Below, one piece after another: positions 1 to 12,054 of a DNA stretch of 64,000 bases. The notes beneath the pieces were generated by a model that had not been told where the DNA came from, searched no databases, and saw only the letters and a program-made list of their open reading frames with translations. The stretch's first letter is position 1, and each line of letters opens with the position of its first letter. Position numbers and translations under genes: made by a program. The DNA is from Cheilinus undulatus (taxonomy: Eukaryota; Chordata; Actinopteri; Labriformes; Labridae), in assembly GCF_018320785.1 (NCBI RefSeq), contig NC_054886.1, positions 32,409,732 through 32,473,731 on the forward strand, read 5' to 3'.

Positions 1-640
1 GTCAAAATGGGTAAAAGTGGCAGAAATCAGCTGAAGAAAGACTGAAAAGCAGTTAAAAGTGGCAAAAATGTGGTTGAAAGTGGCAGAAATAGGTTAAAGG
101 GGGCAAATATATTGTAAACATCGTGAAAATGAGTCGTAATAATGGTGAAAAGCAGTTAAAAAGTGTCAAAAAAGGGTAAAAGTGACAAAAATTGGCTGAA
201 GAAAGAGGTGAAAAGCAATTAACAGTGGCAAAATGTGGTGTAAAGTGGCAAAATTAGGTTAAAAGACAAATGGAGGGTAAGAAATGGTGAAAAGCATTTA
301 AAAGTGGAAAATATATTAAAGGTGGAAAACTGGGTTAAAATGAGCAAAAACTGGCTGAAGAAAGAGGTGAAAAGCAGTTAAAAGTGGCAAAATGTGGTTG
401 AAAGTGGCAGAAATAGGTTAAAGGAAGCATATGCGTGGTAAACATGGTGAAAATGACTTGTAAAAATGGTGAAAAGCAGTTAAAAAGTGTCAAAAAAGGG
501 TAAAACTGTCAAAAATTGGCTGAAGAAAGAGGTGAAAAGCAGTTAAGAGTGGCAAAATTTGGTTTTAAGCGGCAAAAATAGGTTTAAGGGGCAAATAGAG
601 AGTAAGAAATGGTGAAAAGCATTTAAAATGCTAGTAAATG
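1..640 (-). repeat. Degenerate minisatellite array, locus 1
   Basis: The interval is filled with imperfect repeats of the type GGTTAAAAGTGGCAAAAATG and GGTGAAAAGCAGTTAAAAG, the reverse complement of the arrays further right. A longer unit of about 360 bases is visible: the stretch GGCTGAAGAAAGAGGTGAAA recurs near 190, 352 and 518. The array runs off the left edge, so its outer boundary is unknown. No coding potential is seen. Confidence 0.85.
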
Positions 641-2420
641 TTAGTAAAATGTTGTACTTAACAAACAGTTGACTCATAATTTCAGGATACGATAAGTATT
701 TAGCATCATAAAGCACATAATTAAACCCAGAAAAATGTTTTTGTATTTAGTGATAACAGTAATTATTAAAAGGATCACATGTTCCAGTCAGTGCTGTGTA
801 ATTACAAGCAGACAGCATGCAGCCTTTGTTTACTGAGGTGAAAGGATTAGAGTCAGCAGGTCAGGCCTTAAGGAACAGGAGACGTTGTCTTTTCTCTCCT
901 CTGCTCTCTCTCTGTCTATTAACGCTGACATGTGCATTTTAATCTGATGATAAAGGGACTTAATAAAATGTATTTGCTGACTGGTGAATTAAACAGACTG
1001 TGAGAGTTAATGCTTCAACAGAAAGCAGAGCAGAAATACTCACGAGAACATCCTGCATCTTTGTAATCTTTGAAATTGTGTTAGTTAGGTTATTTACAGT
1101 GTAAATGAAACGATCAGGATATAAAATTCTCTGTCACTTTATGTGCCTCTCTCTACCTGATTGCCCAGCACTGCATTCCTGCTGCTGGAAGTTATTTTCA
1201 GCCGTTAGCCTGTGTAGAGACAATTCGACCCAAGCGGCAGGACTGTAACAAACCCTGGATTAAAAAATCATTTTCACTGATTAGTTAAATTCAGCAAAAA
1301 CATCTCATTTCTGATAATAATTCAGTTAGCTTAGACATTAAGCTCTACTTGGTAAGATCAACCTTAAATCTCTTACTAATTTAAATGTTGAGTTTAGTGT
1401 AAACTACGCCACACCTAAGACAGAACTTAAACAGAGCAACAGGCTGCTGGAGTCTGGATGATTTAGCTGATTTTCACTCATTAAGAATGTATTTTGCTAA
1501 TTTTATTCTATTTTTTCCATAATCCAACAACCCTACTGCCTGGTTGCCGGTGAAAGTGTACAATAAAACACAAACACACACACACACGACCACAAAAGTC
1601 ACTGCAAACCTGTTTGAGAAATAATACAGGGACAAATATTTACACTACAAATTCATATGACCTCTCCTCCGTCTGGCAGAAACCCTGAGGACACTAGAGG
1701 ACACACAGAGCACACAAACCTTCACTAAACACATGAATGACCTCACAGCTAAATACACATTCATTACTGACGTAATAACTTATCAAATGATATGAGACAA
1801 CTGATTCCACCAGGGATGTTCCTAGGTAATTTCATATCCGGTTAGACGCTAATCACAACTGTAGGAGCTCAGGGAAAGTTCAAGAAGGAAGACTGTTTCT
1901 ACTCATTCATTAGTCATCACACGTTCGTATCTCCTCCTCCCTCCATTCCATCTCTCTTCCTGCTCTGGTGATCAGCTGATTATGGACGTTCACTCTCAGC
2001 TAATCAGATTCTGCCACAACCTCATCCGTCCAATCATCATGCATCTGTCAGATTTAAATCTGTCATTCTCTCTGTCACAGTCAGACACTGCAACCCTCCT
2101 CCACCCCAGCCACCTCCATTCAGTTCATCTAGTCATGATCCTCACAGGTCTTCTGCTCATCTCCTCCTCCAAACCACCTCATTGGTTCCTGGTCTAGCTT
2201 CTCAGAAGTCTACTCCTCATATGATCCCTCATCAACACCACCAGTGTCCAGACCCCAGGGTGGTGGGGATGGGGGGCTATTCCTGACATTTGCCTCAACA
2301 CCCCTTCAAGTTCATGAAGTCATCAGGATGGAGTCTAATCGCCAAAGACTTTGCACATTTCTCTTTCAATAAATTTGCTAAATAAATCATTTCTATAGTC
2401 GCATCAAGTCTCTCCTGATT
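641..2420. other. No gene recognised
   Basis: No exon, RNA gene or intact transposon is supported. A short CA repeat lies near 1569-1590. The stretch 1890-2400, with an AATAAA near 2370, could be an old retroposed repeat tail, but no family is recognised. Confidence 0.5.
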
Positions 2421-2424
2421 GACA

Positions 2425-3115
2425 TGGTATAACCAAGGCCCCCATAAGGGGGGAAAAAGGGGTGAGCTTTCTGGGGCCCAGCGAAACAGGGGGCCCATGG
2501 AGGTCAGGAAAATCATGGACGATTGTAAAGTTAGTCTGTGATAACAATATTGTACATTTAACCTGAAAATTAACCACTTGAGAAAGATAAATATTTAATA
2601 AGTCTAAAGAAAAAAAAAACAATTGCAGCATTAAGGTAGAATTGGTTATAAGTGGCAAAAATGAGTGGTAGAAAAATGTTAAAAGCAGTTATAAAGAGGT
2701 AAAGAGGGTTAAAGGTGGCAAAAACGAGTGGTAGAAACAGTGAAAAGCAACTAAAAGGTGGTAAAATAAGTTTAAGGCTGCAAAAATGAGTGGCAGAAAT
2801 AGTGAAAAGCAGTTAAAAGGTGGTAAAATGGGTTTGAGGTAGCAAAAATGAATGGTAAAAATGGTGAAAAGCAGTTAAAAAAGTGGTAAAATGGGTCTGA
2901 GGTGGCAAAAATGAGTGGTAGAAATGGTGAAAATACCAAAAATATCTGGCAAAAGTATTGAAAAGGGTTTAAAGTAGAAAAAAACGGGCTAACAAAGGCA
3001 AAAAATGGGGTTACTGTGAAAACAAATTTGTGATGAGAAGGGGTTTAAAAGTGACAGAAATAAATAGTTTTAACATCAGAACCCAAAAATAGCTTGACAC
3101 ACTTTTCATCTCCAA
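2425..3115 (-). mobile_element. Array-bearing dispersed element, copy A
   Basis: Reading on the minus strand, this stretch matches the element at 39258-40345. The arm at 3062-3110 (CATCAGAACCCAA, then TTTGACACACTTTTCA-like) mirrors 39410-39440. The opposite arm at 2430-2535 (GGGGCCCA, CATGGAGGTCAGGAAA) mirrors 40270-40340. Between the arms, 2640-3060 is the TTTTTGCCACTTTTAACC-type array (locus 2). The shared arms show that the array travels as part of a repeated element. No transposase is visible and terminal inverted repeats are not clear, so the class is open. Confidence 0.65.
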
Positions 3116-3129
3116 AATAAAGTAAATGT

Positions 3130-4144
3130 AAGCCAGGGTGCCCCTGCTAATTTTTTGGGCAGACCTGGGTAAAACTATCTCTGTTTTCTGGATTAAATTA
3201 GAGCTAAGCCATGTTGTTCCTGTGAGATGCTATCGGTACTGGCAATTCACCGTTGTTTACATAAGACTAAAGCATATTTTGGCAGCCTGGGAGTGGCCAT
3301 TATTGGCAATTAAGCAGCTACTAGTGGCAAGTGGCTGCGGTACATTATTGACAGCACCACTGAGTGGAAGTTTGAGCATGAACTGGTTTAAAATATTGAG
3401 AATTAGCTTAGTCAGCTAGCGACTCTGGTGCTAACCATCATGGTACTGGATGTTTGGTTGGTCAGCTGACTTGACTGCATGCATCTTTTGACTTCACTAA
3501 TGAAAAAAAAAGATGCAGAAAAGATTATTAACCAAATTCACATGGCAACCATTTCACTCATTTCTTTTTTGAAAACTTTTAACAGAAAATTGATAAAAAC
3601 AGCCACTATAAACAATGTCAATATAAATATAGACATGCAGCCATTTTAAGTAGTGTCAGTGAGACCATCTCTAACTTTATTCATCACCATAAAGTGGTGA
3701 TCAACTCACTGAAAGCAACAATGCTCCAGAAACCACTGATGTCCTTGACTAAAAAAGATGTTTCCAATGATTATGACACTCACCAAACCACCGCTACCAC
3801 CATCGGTCCATGCTGACAGCCCCGTCACTCTTCTTAATGTGTTTTCCAAAATGCAACAGCTGATTTTTCTCCACGGAAATAAAAAAAATCTGTCTGAGGC
3901 ATTCTAATATGAAACTCAGGACCATTTCTGATCCAAATTAACAGAATAAGTGTAGGTTTGCAGAAGGAAAGATGACGAATGAGACACTAAGGCCAGCATG
4001 TCTGATCCGTGGTGGTTGAGCTCGGATAGTTTCCACACTGAGACTGAAGTCTGCTGATGGGGAGATGCTTCAGATTCTACATCACTTTGAGCTTTGCAAG
4101 TCAAGAAAATATCCTTAAACAGCTGATTCCCAACCGTGTTCAGT
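3130..4144. other. No gene recognised
   Basis: Non-coding sequence. Nothing beyond short accidental open frames is visible on either strand. Confidence 0.5.
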
Positions 4145-4640
4145 AGGGGTGTCACTATATCAGAACTACAAACTTCATATCAATTTAGATTGCATTTAAG
4201 TGGTTAGTCTGAAGTAGAGAAAACATGAGAAAACAGTCAAATTCATCACAGGGTAACTGTGTTAGTGCGTATATACTGTGAGGATAGTTTGCTGAGTAGA
4301 GTGTGGCTAAAGTTAGCAGCTAGCTCCATCAGCCTTGCTCTTATTTGCAACTTAGTATCATGCTTAATGTCGTTACTCATTAGTTTTGTTATGGTTATAC
4401 ATGAGCATAACCCTCAGCAGCCATTTAACATTTTACAGCTCAAAACTCTGCCATACCGTGCTGTTTCTAAAAGATGCTAACTATTATGTTTTTCATGGTT
4501 CGGTTTAGCAGGGGGGAAAACTCTGGCAGGAAGGTAGCAGGCATTAACTGAAGCTACAGCGGCTACTAGTGGCAGTCCGCTTCATTACACTTTAAAAAGA
4601 GCATTTGACCGGTATTTCAGACCTGTACTTATTAAAATGA
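4145..4640. repeat. Dispersed repeat, paralogous to 14390-14790
   Basis: This stretch aligns with 14390-14790 over several hundred bases. Shared marks include AAAACAGTCA followed by a short gap and TTCACAGGGT, GCTAGCTCC followed by AGCC, ATCATGCTT, and GTACATGAG/ATACATGAG followed by AACCCTC. No open frame is conserved between the copies. It is probably the interior of an old DNA transposon, but neither copy shows recognisable ends. Confidence 0.6.
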
Positions 4641-4644
4641 CAGA

Positions 4645-5385
4645 TCATTCATTTAACTGATTTGTAAGTCTTGCGCCATCTAATCTTCATATCCAAACTG
4701 CTTATCTGGCTGACCATGCACATCCCTAATTCTGGTTAAAATAAAACTTTAGCCATCCTTGTCAGTACTTGTTAAAAATAAAACAATAAAAACAAAAATT
4801 GAAGGATTAAACGGTGTTACTGACACTGTCTGAAGCCTTTATCAGCCCCGCTGTTCAGCTCATGCCTTTACAAATAAAGCATAAAGTGTTGCTTATGATT
4901 TCCTTCTCAGAAGTTGAGGGAAACTTTGAGTTTACAGCGACACAGATTAGCCCGGTGAGCCAAGCTGTTGTTGCTAACTACCTGATGTTTGTGTCGATGA
5001 AGACTGGTGTTTCTGCAGTGTTTTACCTTCTTACAGCTTGTCCTACTCTTGTCCAACTCCTGACGTTCTGCTGTTTGAAGAAACCTGAAATAATCCAGTG
5101 TGTTGGCTGTATATAAATACTAGTCATGTTCCCGGTCTGAGTACTGGCCTGTTGGGGCGTAAGGAGAGAGACATGCACTGGGGCTGCATCATGTAGTTCA
5201 ATGACTGCTGCCATCTGCTGGCTTTTTTGTTAACTGCACCACAGGGGAAATATGTTATTAAACTGCCATCACAGCATTTACACATATATGGATTCTGCGA
5301 AACCTGAATCAATACATGTATCGATCTTGCCATATTGATTTTTTTGAGCACAGACCAACCAGGCAGTCATACTGTATACCCTAGT
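4645..5385. other. No gene recognised
   Basis: Several short open frames on both strands but none with recognisable domains. The text around 5115-5240 (including CTGCTGCCATCTGCTGG) resembles dispersed-repeat sequence rather than a gene. Confidence 0.4.
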
Positions 5386-5389
5386 AAAA

Positions 5390-5710
5390 AATGGGGAAGA
5401 TTTGACAGGATTAAAAACAGATACTGCCCAATCCTAACCCCTGCACAAATTGGGAATGTTTCTGACCTAAAATGGAAAAGTGTGCCGAGGTCTGATGAGT
5501 CCACATTTCAAATTGTTTAAGGAAATAATGCCTATGGAGCCCTCCAGACTAAAGAGGAAAAGGGCCATTCAGACTGTTATTAACACAAAGTTCAAAAGCC
5601 AGCATCTGTGATGGTGTTTGGGTGTATTTGTGCCCATGGCATGGGTCACTTGCACAACTGTGAAGGAATCATTAATACTGAGAGGTACTTACAGGTTAAG
5701 CTGCACCAAT
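5390..5710 (+). pseudogene. Tc1/mariner-type transposase relic
   Basis: Broken plus-strand translation preserves hallmarks of the Tc1 DDE catalytic core. A segment reading WKSVPRSDESTFQIV corresponds to the family's W-SDES-F block around the second catalytic aspartate. After a stop and frame disruption come KPASVMVFGCI and AHGMGHLHNCEGIINTE, matching the conserved PASVMVWG block and what follows. Stops and shifts make it inactive. No terminal repeats were identified around this fragment. Confidence 0.8.
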
Positions 5711-5729
5711 ATCTCTGTACCAACATGTA

Positions 5730-6215
5730 AAACCAGTTAACCTAGTCCCTCTCACTATTATCCAGTTAGATGTTTTAGAAGTGCCTTTTAAAAAGTTATG
5801 CAATGACAAAAGCACATTCTTCTAATCAATCCTTGTTAAAATCTACCTTAATTGGCATGCACAAATATGAGATGAACAAAACCTCACTCTGTTTGACCAG
5901 GATAGTGGGCCTAAAATGTTGATGTAAATGATAATAATTCTGAATTCTGGTTCTGACAACAAGGGGATCCAAACTTAACCTTGTAGCAGGAGAATTATCA
6001 CATCCCTAACCCTAAAGAAACGGTAATATGAGGAAAGCAATATTTACTATAACTACACCAACCTGTCAGCACAGAGGCCAATCAACCATCTGTCAGCTTC
6101 TACACCGTTTCTGAAAGCCAAAGCAGCGAAAACTGCTCCAGACAGCAACATGTGAGTCACAGCAGGCTTTAAATATATTTATTTTCTCTCCTTCTCTCTC
6201 TCTTGTGATTTCTGT
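5730..6215. other. No gene recognised
   Basis: Nothing beyond AT-rich non-coding sequence is visible. Confidence 0.4.
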
Positions 6216-6223
6216 GGGTTTAC

Positions 6224-6380
6224 AGGCCTGCTGGTTGTTGCTCAGCAGTCTGACAGATTAGCTCCCACACTTTCTCCAGCAGTGACAGATCTTCCAACGC
6301 CTCAGTTGGAGGATTACTGCAGCAGGCCGCAGAACGCACCGTCAGGCTCGACATGTGAGCTCCAGACTTGAACAGGGGGG
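6224..6380 (-). other. Possible terminal coding exon (weak)
   Basis: A minus-strand frame reads about 50 residues with protein-like composition, including EALEDLSLLEKVWELICQTA, and ends in a stop near 6224. The base composition is richer in GC than the neighbours. I do not recognise the protein. No convincing acceptor was found upstream, although CCCCCCTGTTCAAG at about 6370 is possible. It would be compatible with a minus-strand gene starting at the CpG-rich patch near 16 kb, but that link is guesswork. Confidence 0.2.
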
Positions 6381-6419
6381 TATAAAGCAATCCGGAAAAT
6401 GACTGGAAATGGCACAAGA

Positions 6420-7362
6420 GTCAAGGAACCCTCCAAGAGGGCTCCTGAAGCTATTCAGTCAAAAACATTATTTTACTATTGCTCTGAACGTAGAAAAAGC
6501 CACAACATTTAACCCCAGGAATATAGTCCTGGCTTTCTTGGAAACTTCTCCACTGTATCTCAGAAATAACCCAACTTTAATCCACTATAAATGATCCTAA
6601 AACTTGTTCTAGCTGAACACAAAACACACAAATGGTTTTTGACATAATCCCTCCAAAACAAATCTAGAATAATCCCATAATTTACCATCAAGTCAAAGTT
6701 AAACTATTAGATGTGACGGGAACTTCATAAAGTAATAAGGGAAAGATTTAAGAATGAAATATGGATATTTTTCTTAAACTACTGTACACACTAAAACTCA
6801 ACAACACTTTCAAGAGATGGCCCAGATACAAGAGTCAACAGCCACCGGCTTCTTTACCTTCCGCTGAAAGCTGATGTTAGCATGTCTAAATGCACAAAAT
6901 AAGAAGAATCAAACTGAAAATAAGCCATAAAAAAATGAAAGATTCTGATTTGGAGATATCACCCAGAAATCTATCCAGGAATAACCATTTAACTATCCAA
7001 GAATCCACAAAGAGATAGCCAAAACACAGAAATGCTACTACTAGAATCTAACAGTAGTCATCCAAAAAACCAGCCATCCTTAAATTCACCATAATGCCAA
7101 AAATCAATGAGGCTCTATCCAGAGAAAAAGAATAGCTAGTTATCCAATAATGTGTTTAGAACTGACCAATCAAAGTCCAGAGAGGAGAAGATTTACCTGG
7201 AAACAACCAATAAATGTCCAGCTATAACAACCAACAACAGATATACCCACAATTCAATAAATGCAAAATAAACCACCAAGAAATGTTTCCCCAAATCTGT
7301 CAACTACTTCAGAGAAACTACTGAGGAATTTAAGAGGAAATGACCAACAAATGTCCTATTTA
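6420..7362. other. No gene recognised
   Basis: AT-rich non-coding stretch with scattered ATCCA-type words. No feature is supported. Confidence 0.45.
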
Positions 7363-8967
7363 CAGCCCTAATTCCAAAAAACTTAGGGCGCTGTGTAAAA
7401 TGTAAGTAAAAACAATGATTATTAAATCTCAGAGACCCATATTTTATTCCCACTAGAACATAAACAACATATCAGATGGGACATTTTACCATTTCACGAG
7501 AAATATCACCTCATTTTGAAATTGATGGCAGCAACACATCTCTAAAAAGTTGGGACAGGGGCAACAAAGCTCTCTCTACTTTTCAGCATTGATAGTTCCT
7601 TTCCAGATGTTAGAGCAGCCCACACCAAAGGCACTAATGCAACCCCATACCATCAGAGATGCAGGCTTTAGAACTGTGCCAAAAAGAATTTATGATTTTG
7701 ATTCATCTGACCACAGAACAGTTTTCCAATTTGCCTCAGTCCATTTTAAATAAGTTTGGTCTTGAGACTCTTTGACGCCAAGATGGTGGCGTTTTTGGAT
7801 CCTGTTCACATATGGCTTCCTCTTTGTGTAATCCAGCTTTAGTGGCCAACCAGCCAACCATGCTGACAGACAATCATTTCTGGAAGTGTTCCTGAAAAGG
7901 GATGAGTATCGTAATCTGGTACTGATACCAGCACCAACACATCCAATACCTACAGGACAGAATTACGACACAGATATCGATACTTTATTTTTAATACCTA
8001 TCCATCCATTTTCTATTCCGCTAATCCCGTTGGGGGTCGCGGGGGGCTAGAGCCTTTCCTAGTTGTCATTGGGTGAGAGGCGGGGTACACCCTGGACTGG
8101 ACTGGTCGCTGCCAGCCATGTAGAGACAACCAGGAACACACACATTCACACCTACAGCCAATTCAGAGTGATCAATTAACCTAACGAGCTGTTTTTGGTG
8201 GTGGGCGGAAGTCGGAGAACCCGGAGAGAACCCACACATGTACAGGGAGAACATGCAAACTCCACGCAGAAAGGCCCTGACCGGGAAGTGAACCAGGAAC
8301 CTTCTTGCTGTGAGGCGACAGCGCTTACTCCTGCACCGCCGTGCAGCCCCTATTTCAATACCCTGCCATCCCAAATGAAAGGCCTGAAAATCTGCATGAT
8401 TTATGTGTTAAGTTACTCTGGATTTCTTTTCTTGTCCTATATTTGAGGGCCTGAAGATCATGACCTTCACCATTTTCCCTTGCTCACAGAGATTTCTCCA
8501 TATTTTCAGAATCTTTTGATGGTATTATGGACTGAAGATGGTGGCATATTCAAAGTCTTTGCAGTTTTACCAGGAGGAATGATTATTCCACAATTTTTAG
8601 ACGCAGGTTTTCACAGATTGGTGAACCTCTGCCCATCTTTACTTCAGAGACTCGGCCTTTCTCAAACAGCTCCTTTTACACACAGTCATGCTACGGATCT
8701 GCTGGAAATAAATCGAATTAGATGCTCCCCCAGTTGTCCTGCTGTGCGACTTACTTTCCAGGCTTTTGTTGCCCCGTCCCAACTTTTTTTTTGAGATATG
8801 TTCCTGCCATCAAATTTCATGAAATGGCAAAATGTCTCAGTTTCAACATCTGATATGTTGTTTATGTTCTAATGTGAATAAAACATGTGTTTATGAGATT
8901 TGACAATCATTTCATTGTTTTCGTTTACATCTCACACAGCGCCCCAACCTTTTTGAATTTGGGGCTG
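7363..8967 (-). mobile_element. Degenerate Tc1-like transposon with nested insertions
   Basis: The element is flanked by the TA duplication typical of Tc1/mariner (7361-7362 and 8968-8969). Its ends are inverted repeats: CAGCCCTAATTCCAAAAA on the left, and the complement of the right end reads CAGCCCCAAATTCAAAAA. Both continue to GGGCGCTGTGT. A minus-strand transposase is recognisable in pieces. At 8480-8640 is the N-terminal region, whose complement reads like the helix-turn-helix segment beginning MGRG. At 7590-7760 is the catalytic part, whose plus-strand text ATTCATCTGACCACAGAACA encodes the SDES-like block. Stops, deletions and the nested material at about 7900-8365 make it dead. The same family supplies 28229-28649. 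Confidence 0.85.
7999..8350 (-). repeat. tRNA-derived SINE-like element, full length
   Basis: On the minus strand the head lies at 8350, with a degraded pol III A-box and a B-box-like GGTTCACTTCC near 8290. It is followed by a long body (GTTTGCATGTTCTCCCTGTA) and ends at the tail complementary to ATCCATCCATTTTCTAT. It is bracketed by a probable 12-base target duplication: TATTTTTAATACC on the left (one extra T) and TATTTCAATACC on the right. It is inserted within the Tc1-like relic, so it is younger than that element. A 5'-truncated copy lies at 31715-31832. Confidence 0.75.
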
Positions 8968-9069
8968 TAAATGTTACAAGAATCTAGCGACTCATCCACA
9001 GATATTAGAAATCTCTCTATAAGTCACTGATCATACCTATAGTCCCATCTAAGAATCTACCCTTGAATG

Positions 9070-10500
9070 GGTAGGTGTCAAACTCAAGGCCTGGGGGCCA
9101 AATCTGGCCTGTGGAACGATTCTATCCGGCCCGTGAGATCATATCATATTTATATTATAACTGGCTCACCAGTATGAGATCTGCAGATTTCCTCCAGTAT
9201 AAAAATGCAAACTTCAAGTTGATGATTTAAGATATCCTTGTTAAGTCATAAGAATCTGAAAAAGTAAAGAGTAAGAAAGATTAGATAAAAAGTCAAGAAT
9301 GTGAGGGTAACAAAAAATATTTGTGTTTTTATTTTATATTTTCAATTTTTGTATCTCAAGATAACAACTTAAACTTATGATTTTGACTTTTTATTTCATG
9401 CTTTGACCTTTTTAACTCATAATTTGGACATAATATGTCAAATATTTTTCTTTTAGATTCCCGATTTTAAATTTGAAGTCATATTTTGACCTTTTCAACT
9501 CCTTTCTTTGGCTTTTATAATCAGATGTTTTGACTTTTACACACATGATTTCAATTTTTTCTCATATTTTGACATTTTAAATCATAATTTTTACTTTTTA
9601 TATCGTATTTTGACCTTTTTAACTCCCAATTTTGAATTTAAATCATATTTTAAACTATATAAGTCATAATTTTGTATTCTAGCTCATATTTTGACATTTT
9701 CAACTCCTAATTTTGTTTTGTTGATCTAATATTTGGACCAATCAGACTCACAATTTTGAATTCTAAGTCATATTTTGACCCACAAAACTCATGATTTAAA
9801 ATTTTAAGTTATATTTTGACCTACAAAACTCACAATTTTGAATTTTAAGTCATATTTTGACCTACAAAACTCACAATTTTGAATTTTAAGTCATATTTTG
9901 ACCTACAAAACTCACATTTCAAAATTTTAAGTCATATTTAGACCTACAAAACTCACAATTTAAAATTTTAAGTTATATTTTGAAATTTTTAACTCCCAAT
10001 TTTGAATTTAAATCATATTTTTTAACTTAAGGTTATCATTTTGTATTCTAGCTCATATTCTGACATTTTCAACTCCTAATTCTGTTTTTGTAATCCAATA
10101 TTGGGACCAATCAGACTCACAATTTTGAATTTTAAGTTGTATTTTGACCTTCAAAACTCATGATTTCAAATCTGATCTCATATTTTGACCTTTCAAACTT
10201 ATGATTTCAACTTTCTCCTCATATATTTGCCTTTTAAAAACATTATTTTTCTGTTTTAATATCGTGTTCTGATCTTTTGAACTAATAAATTGACATTTTT
10301 ATCTCAGATTTGAGCCTTTAAACTTATCATTTTTACTTTTTTGAATTTTCAAATGATTTATCATCAGTGCTGTTTTTATCATATTTTATTACTGGTGAAA
10401 TGAGGTTGATAGTTTTGGTAAAATGTTGACCCTGTTAGGCTCTCAGGTTAGACCTAAATCCAGAATCTGGCCCCTGCTGTGTTTGAGTTTGACACCCCTG
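9070..10500 (+). mobile_element. hAT-like non-autonomous element with AT-rich core
   Basis: The termini are inverted: GGTGTCAAACTCAAGGCC at the left, and GAGTTTGACACCCCTG at the right, whose complement is CAGGGGTGTCAAACTC. Short arms with CTGGGGGCCAAATCTGGCC and AATCTGGCCCCTGCTG are typical of teleost hAT non-autonomous elements. No transposase is present. The 8-bp flanks (about 9062-9069 and 10501-10508) match poorly, so the target duplication has decayed or the left end is misplaced by a few bases. Confidence 0.7.
9340..10340. repeat. Imperfect tandem repeats inside the hAT-like element
   Basis: The core repeats the phrase TCATATTTTGACCT followed by AACTCACAATTTTGAATTTT in many degenerate versions. 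At about 9740-9975 the unit is 40-41 bases (ATTTTGACCTACAAAACTCA then CAATTTTGAATTTTAAGTC) with several close copies. Elsewhere it decays to roughly 20-base half-units. Confidence 0.8.
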
Positions 10501-10521
10501 CATTAAACTATTAAACAAGTA

Positions 10522-10792
10522 AATTCAAAAAGCATTCAGAGATGTCTAGATATCACCACTAAGAACCCTGAAACCATCAAACTGATTCAAAGAGCATTCA
10601 GAGATGTCTAGATATCACCACTAAGAACCCCTGAAACCATCAAACTGATTCAAAGAGCATTCAGAGATGTCTAGATATCACCACTAAGAACCCCTGAAAC
10701 CATCAAACTGATTCAAAGAGCATTCAGAGATGTCTAGATATCACCACTAAGAACCCCTGAAACCATTAAACTAATTCAAAGAGCATTCAGAG
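10522..10792. repeat. 63-bp tandem repeat (VNTR), about 4.3 copies
   Basis: Four near-identical copies of a 63-base unit beginning AAAGAGCATTCAGAGATGTC and continuing TAGATATCACCACTAAGAAC. The first copy lacks one C, and the last carries two substitutions before the array breaks at AGACTCTCC. The high identity suggests recent expansion and probable length polymorphism. There is no coding frame. Confidence 0.95.
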
Positions 10793-10799
10793 ACTCTCC

Positions 10800-12046
10800 A
10801 GTGTCACAGGTGTTAGAGTCCAAACACTGAGCCTCCATGGAAACCCAAATAAATCTTCCTGAGGAGGAGAAGACCTCAGCCTTATTTACCGGACCAACAC
10901 CAGTAAACATGTCTGTAAGAGTCCATGTGTTCTAACGGGGGGTAGGCCAGGACCCCCCACACTGGAGTGCTTTTTAAACTAGATTAGCATGAAAACAACA
11001 TCAGTTCTGGCCCAGGTTTGGGGCTTGATTGAGCCAAAAAAAGTGTTAAAAGTAGAGAAATCCTCTTTTAATCTCTGGGCCTTCCACTGAGTGACTGACG
11101 CCTCCTTTCATCAGCACAAGGAGAAACGGGGAGATTAAGTTTACTGCTGTGTTTTACAGTGTGGGAGGGTCGGCCCGAGCTAAAGGGCGGCTGGGCATCG
11201 CTGGGGTTACCATGGTGACACAAAGACAGAAAGAGAAAAGGACAGTAACAAACAGCTTCCTACATAGAAATGCCATCCTGAGAGACCTTCATCAGAGCTC
11301 CAGACAGGCCCGGAGGTCCGAGTGGGTAGTCAACCCGCCGAGGGAGCACCGCGGCCTGGCTACACTCTGACAGGAGGCCTGGGGGAAGAACCAGCAGGAG
11401 GCGACAACACAGATGTTTGTCTCCAGGAGAAACATCACAGAATCTAAGTTTGAGACAAAAAGTGTTGTTGAGCAGCAATAAAGAACAGCAGGAAGTAAAT
11501 GAGCTCAGCAGTGACACGCACTAATCCTGCAGCCTTTTACCTCTGATGTCACGCTCTTGGTGGGAGGTTTGAGTACTAACGCTGTCACATAATAGGATGT
11601 TGCTAGGCAAATAATTTCACAACTAACTACTAGGTCTAACCACGAATTATAACTAGATTTATGACCATTTTAAAGCCAAGAAAACACTCTTAAAACTGTC
11701 ACAACTGATCACTATCTACATGGTGGGATACGATGTGTAGTTTACAGACTGTAGCTAATGCTAGCAATGCTAGCACCAGCAGCCAAGCTCACCTTCCTGT
11801 GCTACATGTTGTTACTCAATGCTTCACTAAGTAAACAGCAGAGCAGGTCAGCGCTGGTCTGTGCTGTGGTTTTTGTATGGTCTTGCATACGTGAAGTATG
11901 GACACTCAACATTGTGACTTTATATTTATGTTTTAAAAATCGGAGAAATATAATACCCCCTCTTTAAAGTTGTGCCTGTTGTCTGAACACACACATGCAC
12001 AACACAGGCGTGTTGTGTGAGCATTTTTTTTGTTTTGTTTTTAGTG
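10800..12046. other. No gene recognised; GC-richer patch at 11.1-11.5 kb
   Basis: The interval 11140-11400 is richer in GC and CpG than its surroundings and has overlapping open frames on both strands. No domain, splice pair or conserved protein could be assigned. It may be regulatory or an unrecognised exon. Confidence 0.35.
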
Positions 12047-12054
12047 CATTACAG

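Noticed and set aside
8066-8446. Open frames on both strands near 8.1-8.4 kb
   Set aside because: They fall within the SINE-like element and are non-coding.
10522-10792. CRISPR-like regular repeat
   Set aside because: Whole 63-base units repeat with no variable spacers, in a eukaryotic genome. It is a VNTR.
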